Source of the DNA: Sulfolobus acidocaldarius SUSAZ
GTDB lineage: Archaea; Thermoproteota; Thermoprotei_A; Sulfolobales; Sulfolobaceae
NCBI GenBank assembly: GCA_000508305.1
Contig: CP006977.1
Location: forward strand, 248,001 to 312,000
Length of the DNA stretch: 64,000 nucleotides
Direction: 5' to 3'
Made by a program: the position numbers and the translations under genes. The stretch's first letter is position 1. Every line of letters starts with the position of its first letter. Below are positions 27,941 through 37,822 of the stretch, in pieces. The notes beneath the pieces were generated by a model, which had not been told where the DNA came from, did not search any database, and saw only the letters and a list, made by a program, of their open reading frames with translations.

Positions 27941-30834
27941 TTCTCTTCCACCTGTATTCCTATTTGTTTTTTCCTCTCTTTCGTATGATACCTCCAGTTA
28001 TATGTAGGTAATGGGTTATCTGTTTTACTTCCTTCTTGCAACTTTTCTATAATAACAGGCGTGTCCTTATACCCTGGAGTCCCACTGCCCTTATCTATTA
28101 TGGGAGCAGTTAAGATGTTTACACCCTTGGACGGATCTGAAGCGTATAATGGAATAAATATCTCATCACCCTGAACTCTATCTGTTACTAATGCTCTCGC
28201 CTTAATCTCTCCACCAAATTTCGATTTTACCATTATGAGGTCTCCCGTATTAATCGAGTACTTTTGAGCCAATTCTTTAGAGACCTCCACAAAAGTTTCA
28301 GGTACTCTTCCTGTGAGTCCAGCTACTCTCCTCGTCATATTACCAACGTGGAAGTGCTCTAACACTCTTCCGCTATTTAGGGTTATCTTATGAACCTCGT
28401 CTCTCATTTCAACTGGTTTAATCTCTAGAGGATACATTATAGCTTTACCATCTGGTGTCTCAAATTTTTCAGTATAAAGCAGAGGTGTATCTCTGTCCCC
28501 ATAAACAGGCCATACTAGACTGTTGAAGCCCTCCAATTTAGTGTAACTCACTCCATTAAATATTGGACATAGTCTAGCAACTTCATCCATTATATCTGAG
28601 GGGTGTTTATAATTCCAGTTCGCTCCCATTGCATTAGCTATCATCTGTATTATTTCCCAATCCGCCTTTGCCTCTCCAATAGGCTCCATTGCCTTGTAGA
28701 ACCTCTGTATTCTTCTTTCAGTATTTACAAATGTCCCCTCCTTTTCCAGATTGGAAGCAACGGGTAGGACAACGTCAGCTAACTTAGCAGTTTCTGTCAT
28801 AAACATGTCTTGAACTACCACAAAGTCAGCCTCTTCCAATGCCTTCCTGGTTAAAGGAGTACCGCAGTCCACCATCACAGTGTCCTCTCCTATAATGTAC
28901 AAACCGTGTATTTTACCGTCAAGAACTCCTTCAATCATCTGGGGAATTTGAAGACCAGGTTTTTCATTGAGTTTAGCCTTCCAGTTCTCTTCGAATTTTT
29001 TAATTACTCCCTCTTCAAACTTCTGATATCCTGGCAAATAGTTAGGTAAACAGCCGAAGTCACTAACACCTTGAACATTGTTGTGACCCCTCATTGGGTA
29101 AGCCCCTGTGCCAGGTCTGCCATAATTATCAGTCAACAGTAAGAGATTAGATATCATAGTTGAAGTGTCAGCTCCATTCACGTGTTGGGTAATCCCCATT
29201 CCCCAAAGAACAACTACGTTCTTAGCATTGTGTATAAGTTCAGCCAACTTAATTATTTGAGCTTTTGGTACTCCTGTGACAGACTCAACATAATCCAAGT
29301 CAAAACCTTCAATAGACTCCTTAAACTTTTCAAAGCCATTTACACGATTCCTTATGAACTCCTTGTCCTCCCATCCTTTATCCAGAATGTATTTTGCTAC
29401 ACCAGCCAATATGATCGCGTCATTGCCTGATTTTGATTTTATGAACAAGTCAGCCCACTCAGCTATTTCATGCCTTCTCACATCGATTACAGCAATTTTA
29501 GCTCCTCTTATCTTCTTTGCCCTCTTTACTTTACTGCCTATAACAGGGTGACTTTCTGTGGTGTTATGACCAATCACAACAATTAAGTCGGCACTCTCAA
29601 TATCCCTTATTGTTCCAGAGTCTGCTCCAAAGCCCACTGTCCTCCATAATCCCACAGTTGCAGGAGCTTGGCAATACCTGGCGGAGTTGTCCACATTATT
29701 AGTTCCTAGTACCGCTCGGGCAAATTTTTGGGCTAGATAAGCCTCTTCATTACTCATCTTGTCTGATGCGATAACACCTATAGCGTCTGGACCGTATTTT
29801 TCTTTTATTTCTTTAAATTTCCTCGAAATAAGAGAGATAGCTTCCTCCCATGTAGCCTCCCTGAACTTATCCCCCTCCCTTATCAAGGGTTTAGTGAGTC
29901 TATCTGGACTATTTACGAAATCCCACCCGAACTTTCCTTTAACACATGTGAGTATTCCATTTGCAGGAGACTCTGGCTTCGGTTCTATCTTTAATATTTT
30001 TCTTCCCTTAGTCCAAACTTCGAATGAACATCCAACACCGCAGTAAGTACAAACTGTCTTCGTCCTTTTTACCTGAGTTTCTCTAGCCTTAGACTCCAAT
30101 TCACTTAGAGTCATAAGTAGAGAAAAGTTGTCCTCTGCTTTCCCAATAGCTTCTATAGCTTTTTTCTTTAAATCTTTGTTTATCCAGGTAAAGAATCCTG
30201 CTTCACCTAGCATGCTCTTCTCCATCAATGCATTCACTGGACATACTGTTACACAAGTCCCACAGTTAACACAAGAGGAATTTCCTATGGGATTACGATT
30301 ATCCCAGACTACTCTAGGGGGGTTTAAATTCCAATCAATCCAGATTACTTCATTTACAGCAAAATCTTGGCAAGCCTCAACACACCTACCGCATAGAATA
30401 CATTGTGAGGGGTCATAAGTATAAAAAGGACCAGTATCGTCTAAAGCGTATCCCTTATCCACATACTTCTGAGAGTTTATATTTAGCTTAATTACTGCTT
30501 CATGAAGCTCACAATCTCCATTATTATTTTCACAAATAGTACAGTATAACTTATGATATCGAAGTATTCTACTGACTGCAGTCTTCCTAGCATTTAATGC
30601 TCTAGGAGAATTAACGTTAATTGACATTCCTTCTACTGCCTTAGTTGCACATGATCTGACAAGTTTACCGTTAACTTCCACTATACACGTATCACAACTT
30701 TGTATCGGCGTTAAACCAGTGTTATAACATACATGAGGCACATAGAACCCTTTTTCCATAAGAGCTAAAGCTAAGCTTAATTCTGTACTCAGTTCCACCT
30801 CTTTACCATCAACTTTAACCCTTACGGAACCCAT
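27904..30834 (-). CDS. fdhA: Formate dehydrogenase alpha subunit-like molybdopterin oxidoreductase
   Basis: 976 residues. The N-terminus is NuoG-like: a [2Fe-2S] ferredoxin with CYNTG-CDTC-C, CTICENNNGDC, then two 4Fe-4S motifs CILCGRCVEACQ and CVNCGTCVTVCP. The catalytic part has CTYCGVGCSFEV and a probable Mo-ligand Cys388 in RYCQAPATVG, in place of selenocysteine. C-terminal domain binds molybdopterin (GRVPETFVEV, EIFIPLYASDPS). Two-electron oxidation of formate to CO2, or another small substrate, is expected in the cytoplasm. Downstream DUF1641 and fdhD support formate. ATG start at 30834. Confidence 0.87.
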   Translation of the reverse strand: MGSVRVKVDGKEVELSTELSLALALMEKGFYVPHVCYNTGLTPIQSCDTCIVEVNGKLVRSCATKAVEGMSINVNSPRALNARKTAVSRILRYHKLYCTICENNNGDCELHEAVIKLNINSQKYVDKGYALDDTGPFYTYDPSQCILCGRCVEACQDFAVNEVIWIDWNLNPPRVVWDNRNPIGNSSCVNCGTCVTVCPVNALMEKSMLGEAGFFTWINKDLKKKAIEAIGKAEDNFSLLMTLSELESKARETQVKRTKTVCTYCGVGCSFEVWTKGRKILKIEPKPESPANGILTCVKGKFGWDFVNSPDRLTKPLIREGDKFREATWEEAISLISRKFKEIKEKYGPDAIGVIASDKMSNEEAYLAQKFARAVLGTNNVDNSARYCQAPATVGLWRTVGFGADSGTIRDIESADLIVVIGHNTTESHPVIGSKVKRAKKIRGAKIAVIDVRRHEIAEWADLFIKSKSGNDAIILAGVAKYILDKGWEDKEFIRNRVNGFEKFKESIEGFDLDYVESVTGVPKAQIIKLAELIHNAKNVVVLWGMGITQHVNGADTSTMISNLLLLTDNYGRPGTGAYPMRGHNNVQGVSDFGCLPNYLPGYQKFEEGVIKKFEENWKAKLNEKPGLQIPQMIEGVLDGKIHGLYIIGEDTVMVDCGTPLTRKALEEADFVVVQDMFMTETAKLADVVLPVASNLEKEGTFVNTERRIQRFYKAMEPIGEAKADWEIIQMIANAMGANWNYKHPSDIMDEVARLCPIFNGVSYTKLEGFNSLVWPVYGDRDTPLLYTEKFETPDGKAIMYPLEIKPVEMRDEVHKITLNSGRVLEHFHVGNMTRRVAGLTGRVPETFVEVSKELAQKYSINTGDLIMVKSKFGGEIKARALVTDRVQGDEIFIPLYASDPSKGVNILTAPIIDKGSGTPGYKDTPVIIEKLQEGSKTDNPLPTYNWRYHTKERKKQIGIQVEEKWKREEFKPLTD

Positions 30835-31045
30835 ATCCTATAGTATAAACTTGCGAAAGTTATATTCTTATTGCTAATACTGTGGTAAAATTATTAAGAA
30901 AACCACAATAATAATTTCATTTATTGATAATTATTTCATTAATATGATTAAAATTCAGTTGATTTAAATTAAAATATTCCTAGGTACTTCTTAGTCATTT
31001 TAGTTCTAGGAATCTTTTGTTCGTAAAGATAGCATTAAGGTGAAT

Positions 31046-31895
31046 TTAGGATAACCAAAGTTTAGTTTCCTTCTTCTCTATATGGTCTATTATCCACGAA
31101 AGATTAACAGGATAGAACTTAGTTACATTGACTCCCACATTGATAGTTTTTAACTCCCCATTTACAAAAGGAAATTCTCTTAGCCTATTATTATGCACAT
31201 GTCCATGAATATTTCAAACATTTCCTTGAGGACTAGGCTTATGGCTGATCCACTCCCCGCCATAAAGGGTTCCTTTAGAGCGATTCACAGGTTTATGATT
31301 TACCGCCTTCACCCTCATCGTCTCATAACTAGTGAGTATCACCCACCCCACTCATCCAGCGGTAAACCAAAGGCTAGGTCTTCAGCCACTTTACCCCTAT
31401 CCCTCTGGTCAAACCCTCATTCCACCCTCCTTGAGACTCAGGAACATTGTTTTTCAGCATGAGGACACTTAATTGAACTAATATACCCATTTCCACGGGT
31501 TTCCTCACGCATCATTTTAACCAAATTTAACATCTTAACGATACTATAAAAACCTCACCCCGCCTTAAAAGGCAAGGCTTGCCGATTCTCTGTCATATCC
31601 AGCAAAATTAAAGTACATACTTTCTGGACCTACGCCTGGGACATCATGGTTACCTAGTATGAAAACCTTATTTCCCCTGAGTAAACTCGTATATTCTTTC
31701 AGTTTCTTGTGGTTAATAGAGAAACCTCCTGATATATAAACTGTGTCGTTAGAGGAAACAACTTCATTCCACCTCCTGATTATGAAGTCGTCCATTTCCT
31801 TTACTTCCATAAAAGGTCTAGAACAATACTTAATAATATTTTTATGACCAAAATGATTATTCCGCAACAAACCAAATATTCTCCCTCATTGACAT
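31046..31895 (-). pseudogene. Broken calcineurin-like metallophosphoesterase, frameshifted and interrupted by an insert
   Basis: Minus strand. The protein can be pieced together from three parts. (1) MSMRENIWFVA begins at 31895. (2) After a one-base frameshift near 31858 come NHFGHKNIIKYCSRPF and ILGNHD, running to about 31589. (3) After an unrelated insert of about 375 bases come IHGHVHNNRLREF and INVGVNVTKFYPVNL, ending at TAA 31046. Together these are the DNH-FGH, GNHD and HGHxH metal motifs of a small phosphoesterase. Removing one A in GCGGAATAATCAT restores ADNH. Genuine decay or a sequencing slip could explain the frameshift, but the insert is real in this sequence. Confidence 0.75.
31214..31588. 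mobile_element. Small insertion-element remnant inside the phosphoesterase gene
   Basis: About 375 bases, GC-richer than the flanks, separating two parts of one phosphoesterase gene. One end has a GGCAAGGCTTGCC hairpin with adjacent CCTTTTAAGG (31563-31584). The interior reads on the minus strand as a tail such as AVNHKPVNRSKGTL. It has no transposase of its own. Hairpin ends, short size and the shared phrase ATCCAGCGGT with 7161-7290 suggest an IS200/IS605-type miniature element or TnpB-RNA remnant; this is inference. Exact ends cannot be fixed by eye. Confidence 0.5.
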
Positions 31896-32525
31896 ACTAT
31901 CGATATTAACCTTTAGAAATTTCTCCCTGTATTCCCTAAAGGTTTTTGACAGATATCTCTTAGACAGAGCTTGTTTTCTAGCAAGGAGACTCTTTGTTAC
32001 AGTATCGTATTCTGCGACAATCTTACCCTTTCCTAACAAACAAATTCTTAATGCAACTCCAGGATAGAGGAATCGCTTCAATCTTTCAAACTCATCAGTT
32101 TTTTCTATCTCCTTTAATTGTTTCTTAGTAGTTCCAAAGCTTATTGCTGCATGAAACCACAAACTTTCAGAGAATTTTTCCTTGCCTCGTTCAATCTTTA
32201 TTAATGGCTTAAGCCTCTGGTATAGTTCCCTCTGAAGGGCTACTAATTCCATAGAAGGACTAATGTTAAAAGCAAGTACTAGACCCTTAGAACCTCTCTT
32301 TATACTGATGCCGTCAAACAAAAACCTCAGATCCTCATACTTTCCTGCAACATCAGATATAATTTGAGAAATTTCACTAATTTTCACCAGAGGTTTAGGC
32401 TTAAATGGGTAAATTAGGGTTATGTGAGGTATCTTATGAGTATTATGTAAATGAAACCTGAATTTACGAAGAAATTGTTTCAACCTATGTTTCTCCAGCA
32501 CTAGTCTAATCTCTATGAGATACAT
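31857..32525 (-). CDS. 2H phosphoesterase (2'-5' RNA ligase-like)
   Basis: About 222 residues from ATG 32525. The first HxT motif, PHITLIYPF, is intact; the second appears as FHAAISFG, with Ala instead of Thr, so activity is uncertain. Such proteins act on 2'-5' or cyclic phosphate ends of RNA. The reading frame runs without a stop into the first 11 codons of the neighbouring phosphoesterase (MSMRENIWFVA), so the two may have been one two-domain protein before the frameshift at about 31858. A TATA-like box sits near 32563. Confidence 0.65.
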   Translation of the reverse strand: MYLIEIRLVLEKHRLKQFLRKFRFHLHNTHKIPHITLIYPFKPKPLVKISEISQIISDVAGKYEDLRFLFDGISIKRGSKGLVLAFNISPSMELVALQRELYQRLKPLIKIERGKEKFSESLWFHAAISFGTTKKQLKEIEKTDEFERLKRFLYPGVALRICLLGKGKIVAEYDTVTKSLLARKQALSKRYLSKTFREYREKFLKVNIDSMSMRENIWFVAE

Positions 32526-32681
32526 TGTTATTTTACTACTTCTATAGTAGAGAAGGATATATAAAGATTGTGACTCCAATAGTGTTTTATATGTAATTAA
32601 TTAAAAGACGATACACTAATTCCATTAAACTTAGTATTCACGAAGAAAATTTTTAATCTAATACTCTAGTAATATTATAGT

Positions 32682-32924
32682 ATGAGAGTAGTAACAATAA
32701 AGGTAAATGACGATATTAATGAAGTAGCGGAAGAGATGGTTAGATTGGGTATAGCTAGATCGAAAAACGAAGCCTTCAACATAATGATCCGTAAAGGGTT
32801 GAACGAGGTTAAAAGAATTGTAGATAAGAGGAAAAAAGTTAATGACCTAGTTGAAAGATGGCAAAGGGAGGGCTTACCTATAGAGTTACCTAACTCAAAC
32901 AAAATAATAGCTGACAGAGAATGA
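32682..32924 (+). CDS. vapB: VapB-type antitoxin
   Basis: 80 residues. The N-terminus (RVVTIKVNDDINEVAEEMV, then LGIARSKNEAFNIMI) fits a ribbon-helix-helix DNA-binding domain; the C-terminal half is charged and would wrap the toxin. It overlaps vapC by four nt (ATGA), the classic antitoxin-toxin order. Autoregulation of the pair is expected from the family. Confidence 0.8.
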   Translation: MRVVTIKVNDDINEVAEEMVRLGIARSKNEAFNIMIRKGLNEVKRIVDKRKKVNDLVERWQREGLPIELPNSNKIIADRE

Positions 32925-33319
32925 GATACTACATAGATACGAGTGCACTTATAGCATTAGTTAATGAAAAAGACCCTAACCATGAGCTTTCCCTTATGGT
33001 CATTCCAAAGGAAGGCGAGAGGATAATAAGTGATATAGTTGAACTGGAGTTATATTCTGCTTTCTCTAGAACTCTTAAACTGAGTGAGGAAGAGTTGGAC
33101 GCTCTAGTAAATTATACCGTATTAAAGGGAAACTGTAAAAAGGAGGAACTGGACTTTAATAAACTATTTGAAACCGCTAAATCCTTAGCAAACATAACAA
33201 AACTAAAATCTTTAGACTTGCTTCATTTATCTGCAAGTATCTTGTTAAACTGTGAGCTTATCACACTAGATAAAGAACTGGAAAACGCAAGGGATAAAAT
33301 ATCGTCCTATCTCCCCTAA
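32921..33319 (+). CDS. vapC: VapC-type PIN-domain ribonuclease toxin
   Basis: 132 residues with PIN acidic residues: MRYYIDTSALIAL (Asp6), DIVELELYSAF, and SLDLLHLSAS plus LITLDKEL near the C-terminus. A functional VapC cleaves RNA and is restrained by VapB, encoded immediately upstream with an ATGA overlap. The pair borders the sHdr region but shares no promoter with it. Confidence 0.83.
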   Translation: MRYYIDTSALIALVNEKDPNHELSLMVIPKEGERIISDIVELELYSAFSRTLKLSEEELDALVNYTVLKGNCKKEELDFNKLFETAKSLANITKLKSLDLLHLSASILLNCELITLDKELENARDKISSYLP

Positions 33320-33445
33320 AGTCTCTTTGACTGAGACGAGATGACTAAAATTAATTAATTTGTTGCACAAGTTGTAGGATTATTAATTTAGCAATCTTAA
33401 TTTTTATTATGAATTTTAGTTCGATTAGTCTTCTTTATTGAATAC

Positions 33446-34297
33446 TTACAAGAGCAAATTTCTGTAGATTATGTATATTGCTACAACTATCAGAACAACT
33501 CCAAATACTTTCCTGAGAGTACTTCTTGGTGATTTTGACGCGAGTAGAGTACCTATATATCCACCGCCTACCCCACCTACCAAGAGAATTAAGGACAAGA
33601 TATAGTCAACTTCACCATAAGATGCATACGTTAATGCAGTCGAAACGCCGAAGGTTCCTACAGAGATAAGTGATGTGCCAATAGCTGAAATGATACTCAT
33701 AGAGGTACTAAAGAGTAGTGCAGGAACTATAAGAAATCCCCCTCCTATACCTAGAAATCCAGAGGCTAAACCGACTAAAAAGCCCGTGTATATTATCCTA
33801 ATGTTAATACGATATTTTGATCTTACTACACTACTATCACCACTGCCTTTTGTCTCATTTAGGTTCTCCTTACACTTGCTCTTAATCATCCTCAAACCAA
33901 TGAAAATCATTACTGTCCCAAATACTATTAAAATGAGACTCCCTGTAGTAAGGTAGCCGAAATATGCACCTAATATTGAGCCGATAACACCTGGAACGGA
34001 AAATACGACTCCCTCAAAGACTCTGACATTTCCTTTTCTCCAGTGAATGAATGAATTAATATAGGCATTTAAGCCCACTGCTAGTGCTGAAGTTCCTAAA
34101 ACTAAGTGGGTCATGTTAGAATAGTTACCAAAGCTAGAAGAGTCGTTACCTAAACCAACAAAGTATAATAATAGGGGAACTGCAAGTATTGATCCACCCC
34201 CTCCTATAAGACCTAAGATAAGCCCGATAATGAAACCAGAGATAATTACGAGGATATATTGTATAAGTGTTAAGGGCAACTCGATGTACGGAATCAT
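33446..34297 (-). CDS. TauE/SafE-family membrane exporter, candidate sulfite exporter
   Basis: About 283 residues with eight or so hydrophobic helices in two halves. Each half begins with a Gly-rich motif (GLILGLIGGGGSILAVPLL; ASGFLGIGGGFLIVPALL), the TauE/SafE repeat. The family exports sulfite, sulfoacetate and similar anions. It lies just downstream of hdrB1 on the same strand, and sulfite is the expected product of sHdr, so sulfite export is a natural reading but unproven. ATG 34297 gives a sensible N-terminus; an upstream start at 34351 would add 18 hydrophobic residues. Confidence 0.75.
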   Translation of the reverse strand: MIPYIELPLTLIQYILVIISGFIIGLILGLIGGGGSILAVPLLLYFVGLGNDSSSFGNYSNMTHLVLGTSALAVGLNAYINSFIHWRKGNVRVFEGVVFSVPGVIGSILGAYFGYLTTGSLILIVFGTVMIFIGLRMIKSKCKENLNETKGSGDSSVVRSKYRINIRIIYTGFLVGLASGFLGIGGGFLIVPALLFSTSMSIISAIGTSLISVGTFGVSTALTYASYGEVDYILSLILLVGGVGGGYIGTLLASKSPRSTLRKVFGVVLIVVAIYIIYRNLLL

Positions 34298-34356
34298 AAT
34301 ATACTTTATATCAAATAAGATAAAAAAACTTATGTTATAAAAAAGTAACAATTCGT

Positions 34357-35268
34357 TTACATGTATCTCTTTAACACTGACATAGGGTTAGTTATATTAG
34401 CTACTAATAGGGTTTCCTCAGGGCTATGACCAAAGGCAAAAGCTAAGAGTTGTGAGAAGTAGGCTAAAGGAATTTCTAAATCTTTTCCATATTTTTCAGC
34501 AATCTTTCTCATATTTGTCTCAATGGCTACATGACCCAATGGACAATCTGTAACTAAAACCTCTGCACCATTCCTTTTAGCCTCCTTTAATATTCTAGCC
34601 TCAAGGTGCATAGCCACCTCCACGTCAGAATACACATGAGGACCTCCACAACACATGGTCTTAGCTTCAAATGGAACAACTTCAGCTCCTATGGCCTTAA
34701 GTATCTCGTCCATAAAGAATGGTCTCTCTGGGTCGTCTTTCAGTGGAGCCATACCCGTAAGTAAATACTGCTTGGGTCTTGAATATAGGCATCCATAGTA
34801 TGGAGCAACCTTTAGTCCCGTTAATGGTCTCTTAACCTTAGCCTTCACTCCCTCTATTCCTACAGTATTATATACATACTCAACTGCGTGAATCAACATG
34901 AGTTTCAGATCATACTTAACTGTGCCCATCTTCTCTAAATAATTATTAGCCTTCTCTCTGACCTTTGGATATTTTGACATGTAGTATTGAGCCCTTGATA
35001 GTGAGTAGTGACAGCCGGGACAGGCAGAAACAACTGCGTCTGCACCCATTTCTCTAGCTAAAGATAGATTCCTTGCAGGTAACAATAGACCAGCCATAGT
35101 GTTCACATTCTTAACTTCTAAAGCACCACAACAATTGTAGTCCTCAATTCTGTCTAAAGGTATTCCCAAATCTTGCGCCACTAACTTAAGTGAAACTTCA
35201 TATGTCTTTCCTAAACCGTCTAGTGCACAACCTGGATAAAAGGCTATTTTACCATAGGGATTACTCAT
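34357..35268 (-). CDS. hdrB1: sHdr complex subunit B1 (CCG-domain, HdrB-like)
   Basis: 303 residues with two CCG cysteine motifs: first [11 protein letters not shown] with [10 protein letters not shown], second [12 protein letters not shown] with TDCPLGH. In HdrB proteins these hold noncubane 4Fe-4S clusters that handle disulfides. Here it belongs to the sulfur-oxidising sHdr complex, not to methanogen heterodisulfide reductase, since there are TusA, DsrE and LbpA genes but no methanogenesis genes. [14 protein letters not shown] marks the N-terminus. It overlaps hdrC1 by ATGA. Confidence 0.88.
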   Translation of the reverse strand: MSNPYGKIAFYPGCALDGLGKTYEVSLKLVAQDLGIPLDRIEDYNCCGALEVKNVNTMAGLLLPARNLSLAREMGADAVVSACPGCHYSLSRAQYYMSKYPKVREKANNYLEKMGTVKYDLKLMLIHAVEYVYNTVGIEGVKAKVKRPLTGLKVAPYYGCLYSRPKQYLLTGMAPLKDDPERPFFMDEILKAIGAEVVPFEAKTMCCGGPHVYSDVEVAMHLEARILKEAKRNGAEVLVTDCPLGHVAIETNMRKIAEKYGKDLEIPLAYFSQLLAFAFGHSPEETLLVANITNPMSVLKRYM

Positions 35269-35957
35269 TCAGGAACCACCTCCTCTTTCATTGCTTCCTC
35301 TAATACTTCCTTGATTTTATCCCAATTTTTCACCCTATTGGGTTTTAGAACATCTCCTACTAATTTACCTTTCAACATTGCAGCACCAATGGATATTAAA
35401 TCCTTTATACCCAAAGTAACCATTCCTGCCTTTGATGCAGCCATTCCCAATGTCAACTCTGATATTCTACCTCCATTTCTCATAACTGTTTCCAGGAAGA
35501 GGTCATCAAATATAGTTCCAGGATCCTTTTTAACTAAGTTATGTTTTAAAAAGTAATTATGTATGGAGTGAACGACCTCTTCTACCATGACTCCTTTAGG
35601 ACATCTATGGGTACATTTTTGGCATGAGACACATCTCCACAGTGAATCCTGTAGTTGGATCAACGCTTGCTTATCACCTTTTCTCGCTAAATCAATAAAC
35701 TTCCTCGGTCCAAAATCTGGGTCGTATTCTCTCATGGTACAACCTGAAGTGCATGTACCACATTGCCAACAGGCACTTATTGTAACTCCCTCTAAGGTAT
35801 TTGCAACTTCGTCCCATATACTGGGGTCATAGCCAGTTTGAGTTGTTTCTACCATAAATGCGTTCCATGTTCCGTCTACTTCTACTCCATCGACTATTAC
35901 TTTCTCTTTTTGAATGACTCCCTTTACTATAGGTTTTTCAGATTCAGGAATTGGCAA
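35265..35957 (-). CDS. hdrC1: sHdr complex subunit C1 (two 4Fe-4S clusters)
   Basis: 230 residues. Ferredoxin motifs [11 protein letters not shown] and [12 protein letters not shown] sit around residues 58 and 109. HdrC passes electrons between the HdrA flavin and HdrB clusters. The gene overlaps the upstream hypothetical gene by 14 nt and hdrB1 by four, so the operon order is hdrB2-hdrA-hyp-hdrC1-hdrB1. A second hdrC (42505) lies apart with tusA and dsrE. Confidence 0.88.
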   Translation of the reverse strand: MPIPESEKPIVKGVIQKEKVIVDGVEVDGTWNAFMVETTQTGYDPSIWDEVANTLEGVTISACWQCGTCTSGCTMREYDPDFGPRKFIDLARKGDKQALIQLQDSLWRCVSCQKCTHRCPKGVMVEEVVHSIHNYFLKHNLVKKDPGTIFDDLFLETVMRNGGRISELTLGMAASKAGMVTLGIKDLISIGAAMLKGKLVGDVLKPNRVKNWDKIKEVLEEAMKEEVVPE

Positions 35958-36627
35958 CTTTTATCACCTTAAGAAAGGATTTTAACCCTAAGACCATGGC
36001 TGTAGTAGAAAGATGAGGAGGATAGAGACCGCCTCCCTTTCTATCCACAGCTAAAAGGGTTGCATAATCAACATAACGCACATATGCATATACCAAAAAA
36101 ATAGAAGTTGAAAAATAATTATTAGTGTCCAGACCGAAAACTGACAAGATCTCTCTAAGCTCCTTCAGTGCCTCAAAATAATCATCCTTGCTGTTAAGCT
36201 TTACATTGTCCATTAATACATATGTAATTGAACCTGTGTTCTTCTTATCATTCCAGATCCACCTAGTCCATAAAGGATATTGTTCAGGCTCCAAGAAATG
36301 AATTATCTCCCTAGCCATATCCAATATATCCTCAGGTTCTTCACTTACTAGAGAGGAAAACAGCTTTAACCTCTCTGAGTAATTTAGACTTTTATCTTTC
36401 AATTTATTGTAAGCTTCCCTTATTCTACCTATTCCATTCTTTTCTAAAACATAATTAAAGTGTTTCCTAGCATAAAACACACTATCAAATAATTGCCTAA
36501 CATCATTCTCAGAATTTATGTTCAATGATCTAAGGAATTTGGTCTTCTCCTCCATAGCCATTATTATCGCTTTTAATGATTCTTTCGGATTTAACTTTGC
36601 GGTGTTGGTAACCTCCTTGGCTAACAT
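35944..36627 (-). CDS. Hypothetical protein of the sHdr operon (sHdrH-like)
   Basis: 227 residues, no cofactor motif, only two or three cysteines at most, many charged helices. Its place between hdrA and hdrC1 corresponds to the hyp gene of bacterial shdr clusters. Role unknown. The reading frame stays open for another 16 codons upstream of ATG 36627 and reads like protein (SVDYVRDIYNG), but lacks ATG, GTG or TTG there, so the start may be non-standard. It overlaps hdrC1 by 14 nt. Confidence 0.72.
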   Translation of the reverse strand: MLAKEVTNTAKLNPKESLKAIIMAMEEKTKFLRSLNINSENDVRQLFDSVFYARKHFNYVLEKNGIGRIREAYNKLKDKSLNYSERLKLFSSLVSEEPEDILDMAREIIHFLEPEQYPLWTRWIWNDKKNTGSITYVLMDNVKLNSKDDYFEALKELREILSVFGLDTNNYFSTSIFLVYAYVRYVDYATLLAVDRKGGGLYPPHLSTTAMVLGLKSFLKVIKVANS

Positions 36628-36670
36628 GCCATTGTATATATCTCTAACGTAATCTACGCTCAGTAACTTG

Positions 36671-37768
36671 CTAATGATGTATCACCTGTTGCATCTTGCC
36701 AAAATTAGACTCATCCCAAACGCCACTGGTAACGTATTGATATGCCTTTAAAGCTGCTGCATAGCCCTCAGTTATTGAGTCAGATATCCCCTTAGGACCT
36801 GTTATGGCACCAGCTAAGAATACACCTTTTCTAGTTGACTGGACGGGCAACCTGTCAGGATCAAGAGGTTTTACAAAACCGTGTTCCTCTAGCTCTAGAC
36901 CTAGAACTTTAGCTACTTGCTTGGATCCTAAACCTAACTCCATTCCGTTGGCTAATATAACCATATCATAAGGTACAACTAATGCCCTGTTCAAATTCAT
37001 TGTATCTTCTCCCTTTATTATTACAGTATCATTAGGACCTCTCATGAATTCCGAAATCCTACCTCTTATGAACCCAACCCTGTAATCTAATTGTGCCTTC
37101 CAATACAGCTTATCCTCCATCAGTCCATAGGTCCTTATATCCATGTAATAGATGTGGACAATTGCATCAGGTATTCTCTGCTTTATCTCCATCGCCTGTT
37201 TAATTGATATTGCACAACAGACTCTCGAGCAGTAAGTGTTCCCAACAGTGGCATCTCTGGAACCAACACATAATAATATTGCTACTCTTTTTGGAGGTGT
37301 ACCTTTTGTCGTAACCAGTTTATTCTCATGGAGCATGCCCTCTATATCAGATATCTGGTATATGTTAGGAATTAATCCATACCCATACTCGTACTTTCTC
37401 CTCGAGTCAAAATGCTCAAACCCTGAGGCGGCTATTATCGCATTAACCTTCTCGGTCTTTAGGTTTCCCTTCTTATCCTTTATACTAACCTCAAATCCAT
37501 CAGAAACGTTTTTCGTATTCTCAATTATACTCTCTGTTAGAACTCTTACATTACCATTCTCTTCTACACTTTTCACTAGAGGGTCAAGAACTTCAGATGC
37601 AGGTCTTAATTCAGGAAACAGAAGACTGTATTTCAACTTTTTAGGTGTACCACCAAGATAGGACTCCCTCTCCACTAATATTACATCAACTCCCATTCTA
37701 CTTAATTCCTTAGCTGCTGAGAGACCTGCAGGTCCTGCTCCTACAACCAGAACCGATTTATTCACCAT
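36671..37768 (-). CDS. hdrA: sHdr complex subunit A (flavoprotein, HdrA-like)
   Basis: 365 residues: FAD motif VVGAGPAGLSAAKELSRMG at the N-terminus, VERESYLGG, then the HdrA cysteine region LCVGSRDATVGNTYCSRVCC and a second FAD motif GVFLAGAITGPKGISDSI. It is shorter than methanogen HdrA, lacking extra ferredoxin modules, as in the sulfur-oxidiser type. HdrA accepts or donates electrons at its flavin. It is second in the leftward operon after hdrB2, and hyp-hdrC1-hdrB1 follow. Confidence 0.9.
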   Translation of the reverse strand: MVNKSVLVVGAGPAGLSAAKELSRMGVDVILVERESYLGGTPKKLKYSLLFPELRPASEVLDPLVKSVEENGNVRVLTESIIENTKNVSDGFEVSIKDKKGNLKTEKVNAIIAASGFEHFDSRRKYEYGYGLIPNIYQISDIEGMLHENKLVTTKGTPPKRVAILLCVGSRDATVGNTYCSRVCCAISIKQAMEIKQRIPDAIVHIYYMDIRTYGLMEDKLYWKAQLDYRVGFIRGRISEFMRGPNDTVIIKGEDTMNLNRALVVPYDMVILANGMELGLGSKQVAKVLGLELEEHGFVKPLDPDRLPVQSTRKGVFLAGAITGPKGISDSITEGYAAALKAYQYVTSGVWDESNFGKMQQVIHH

Positions 37769-37822
37769 CTTTCCACCTTATGATATAAAGTTAAATAAAA
37801 TTTTAAATAAAAACTTTTGTTA

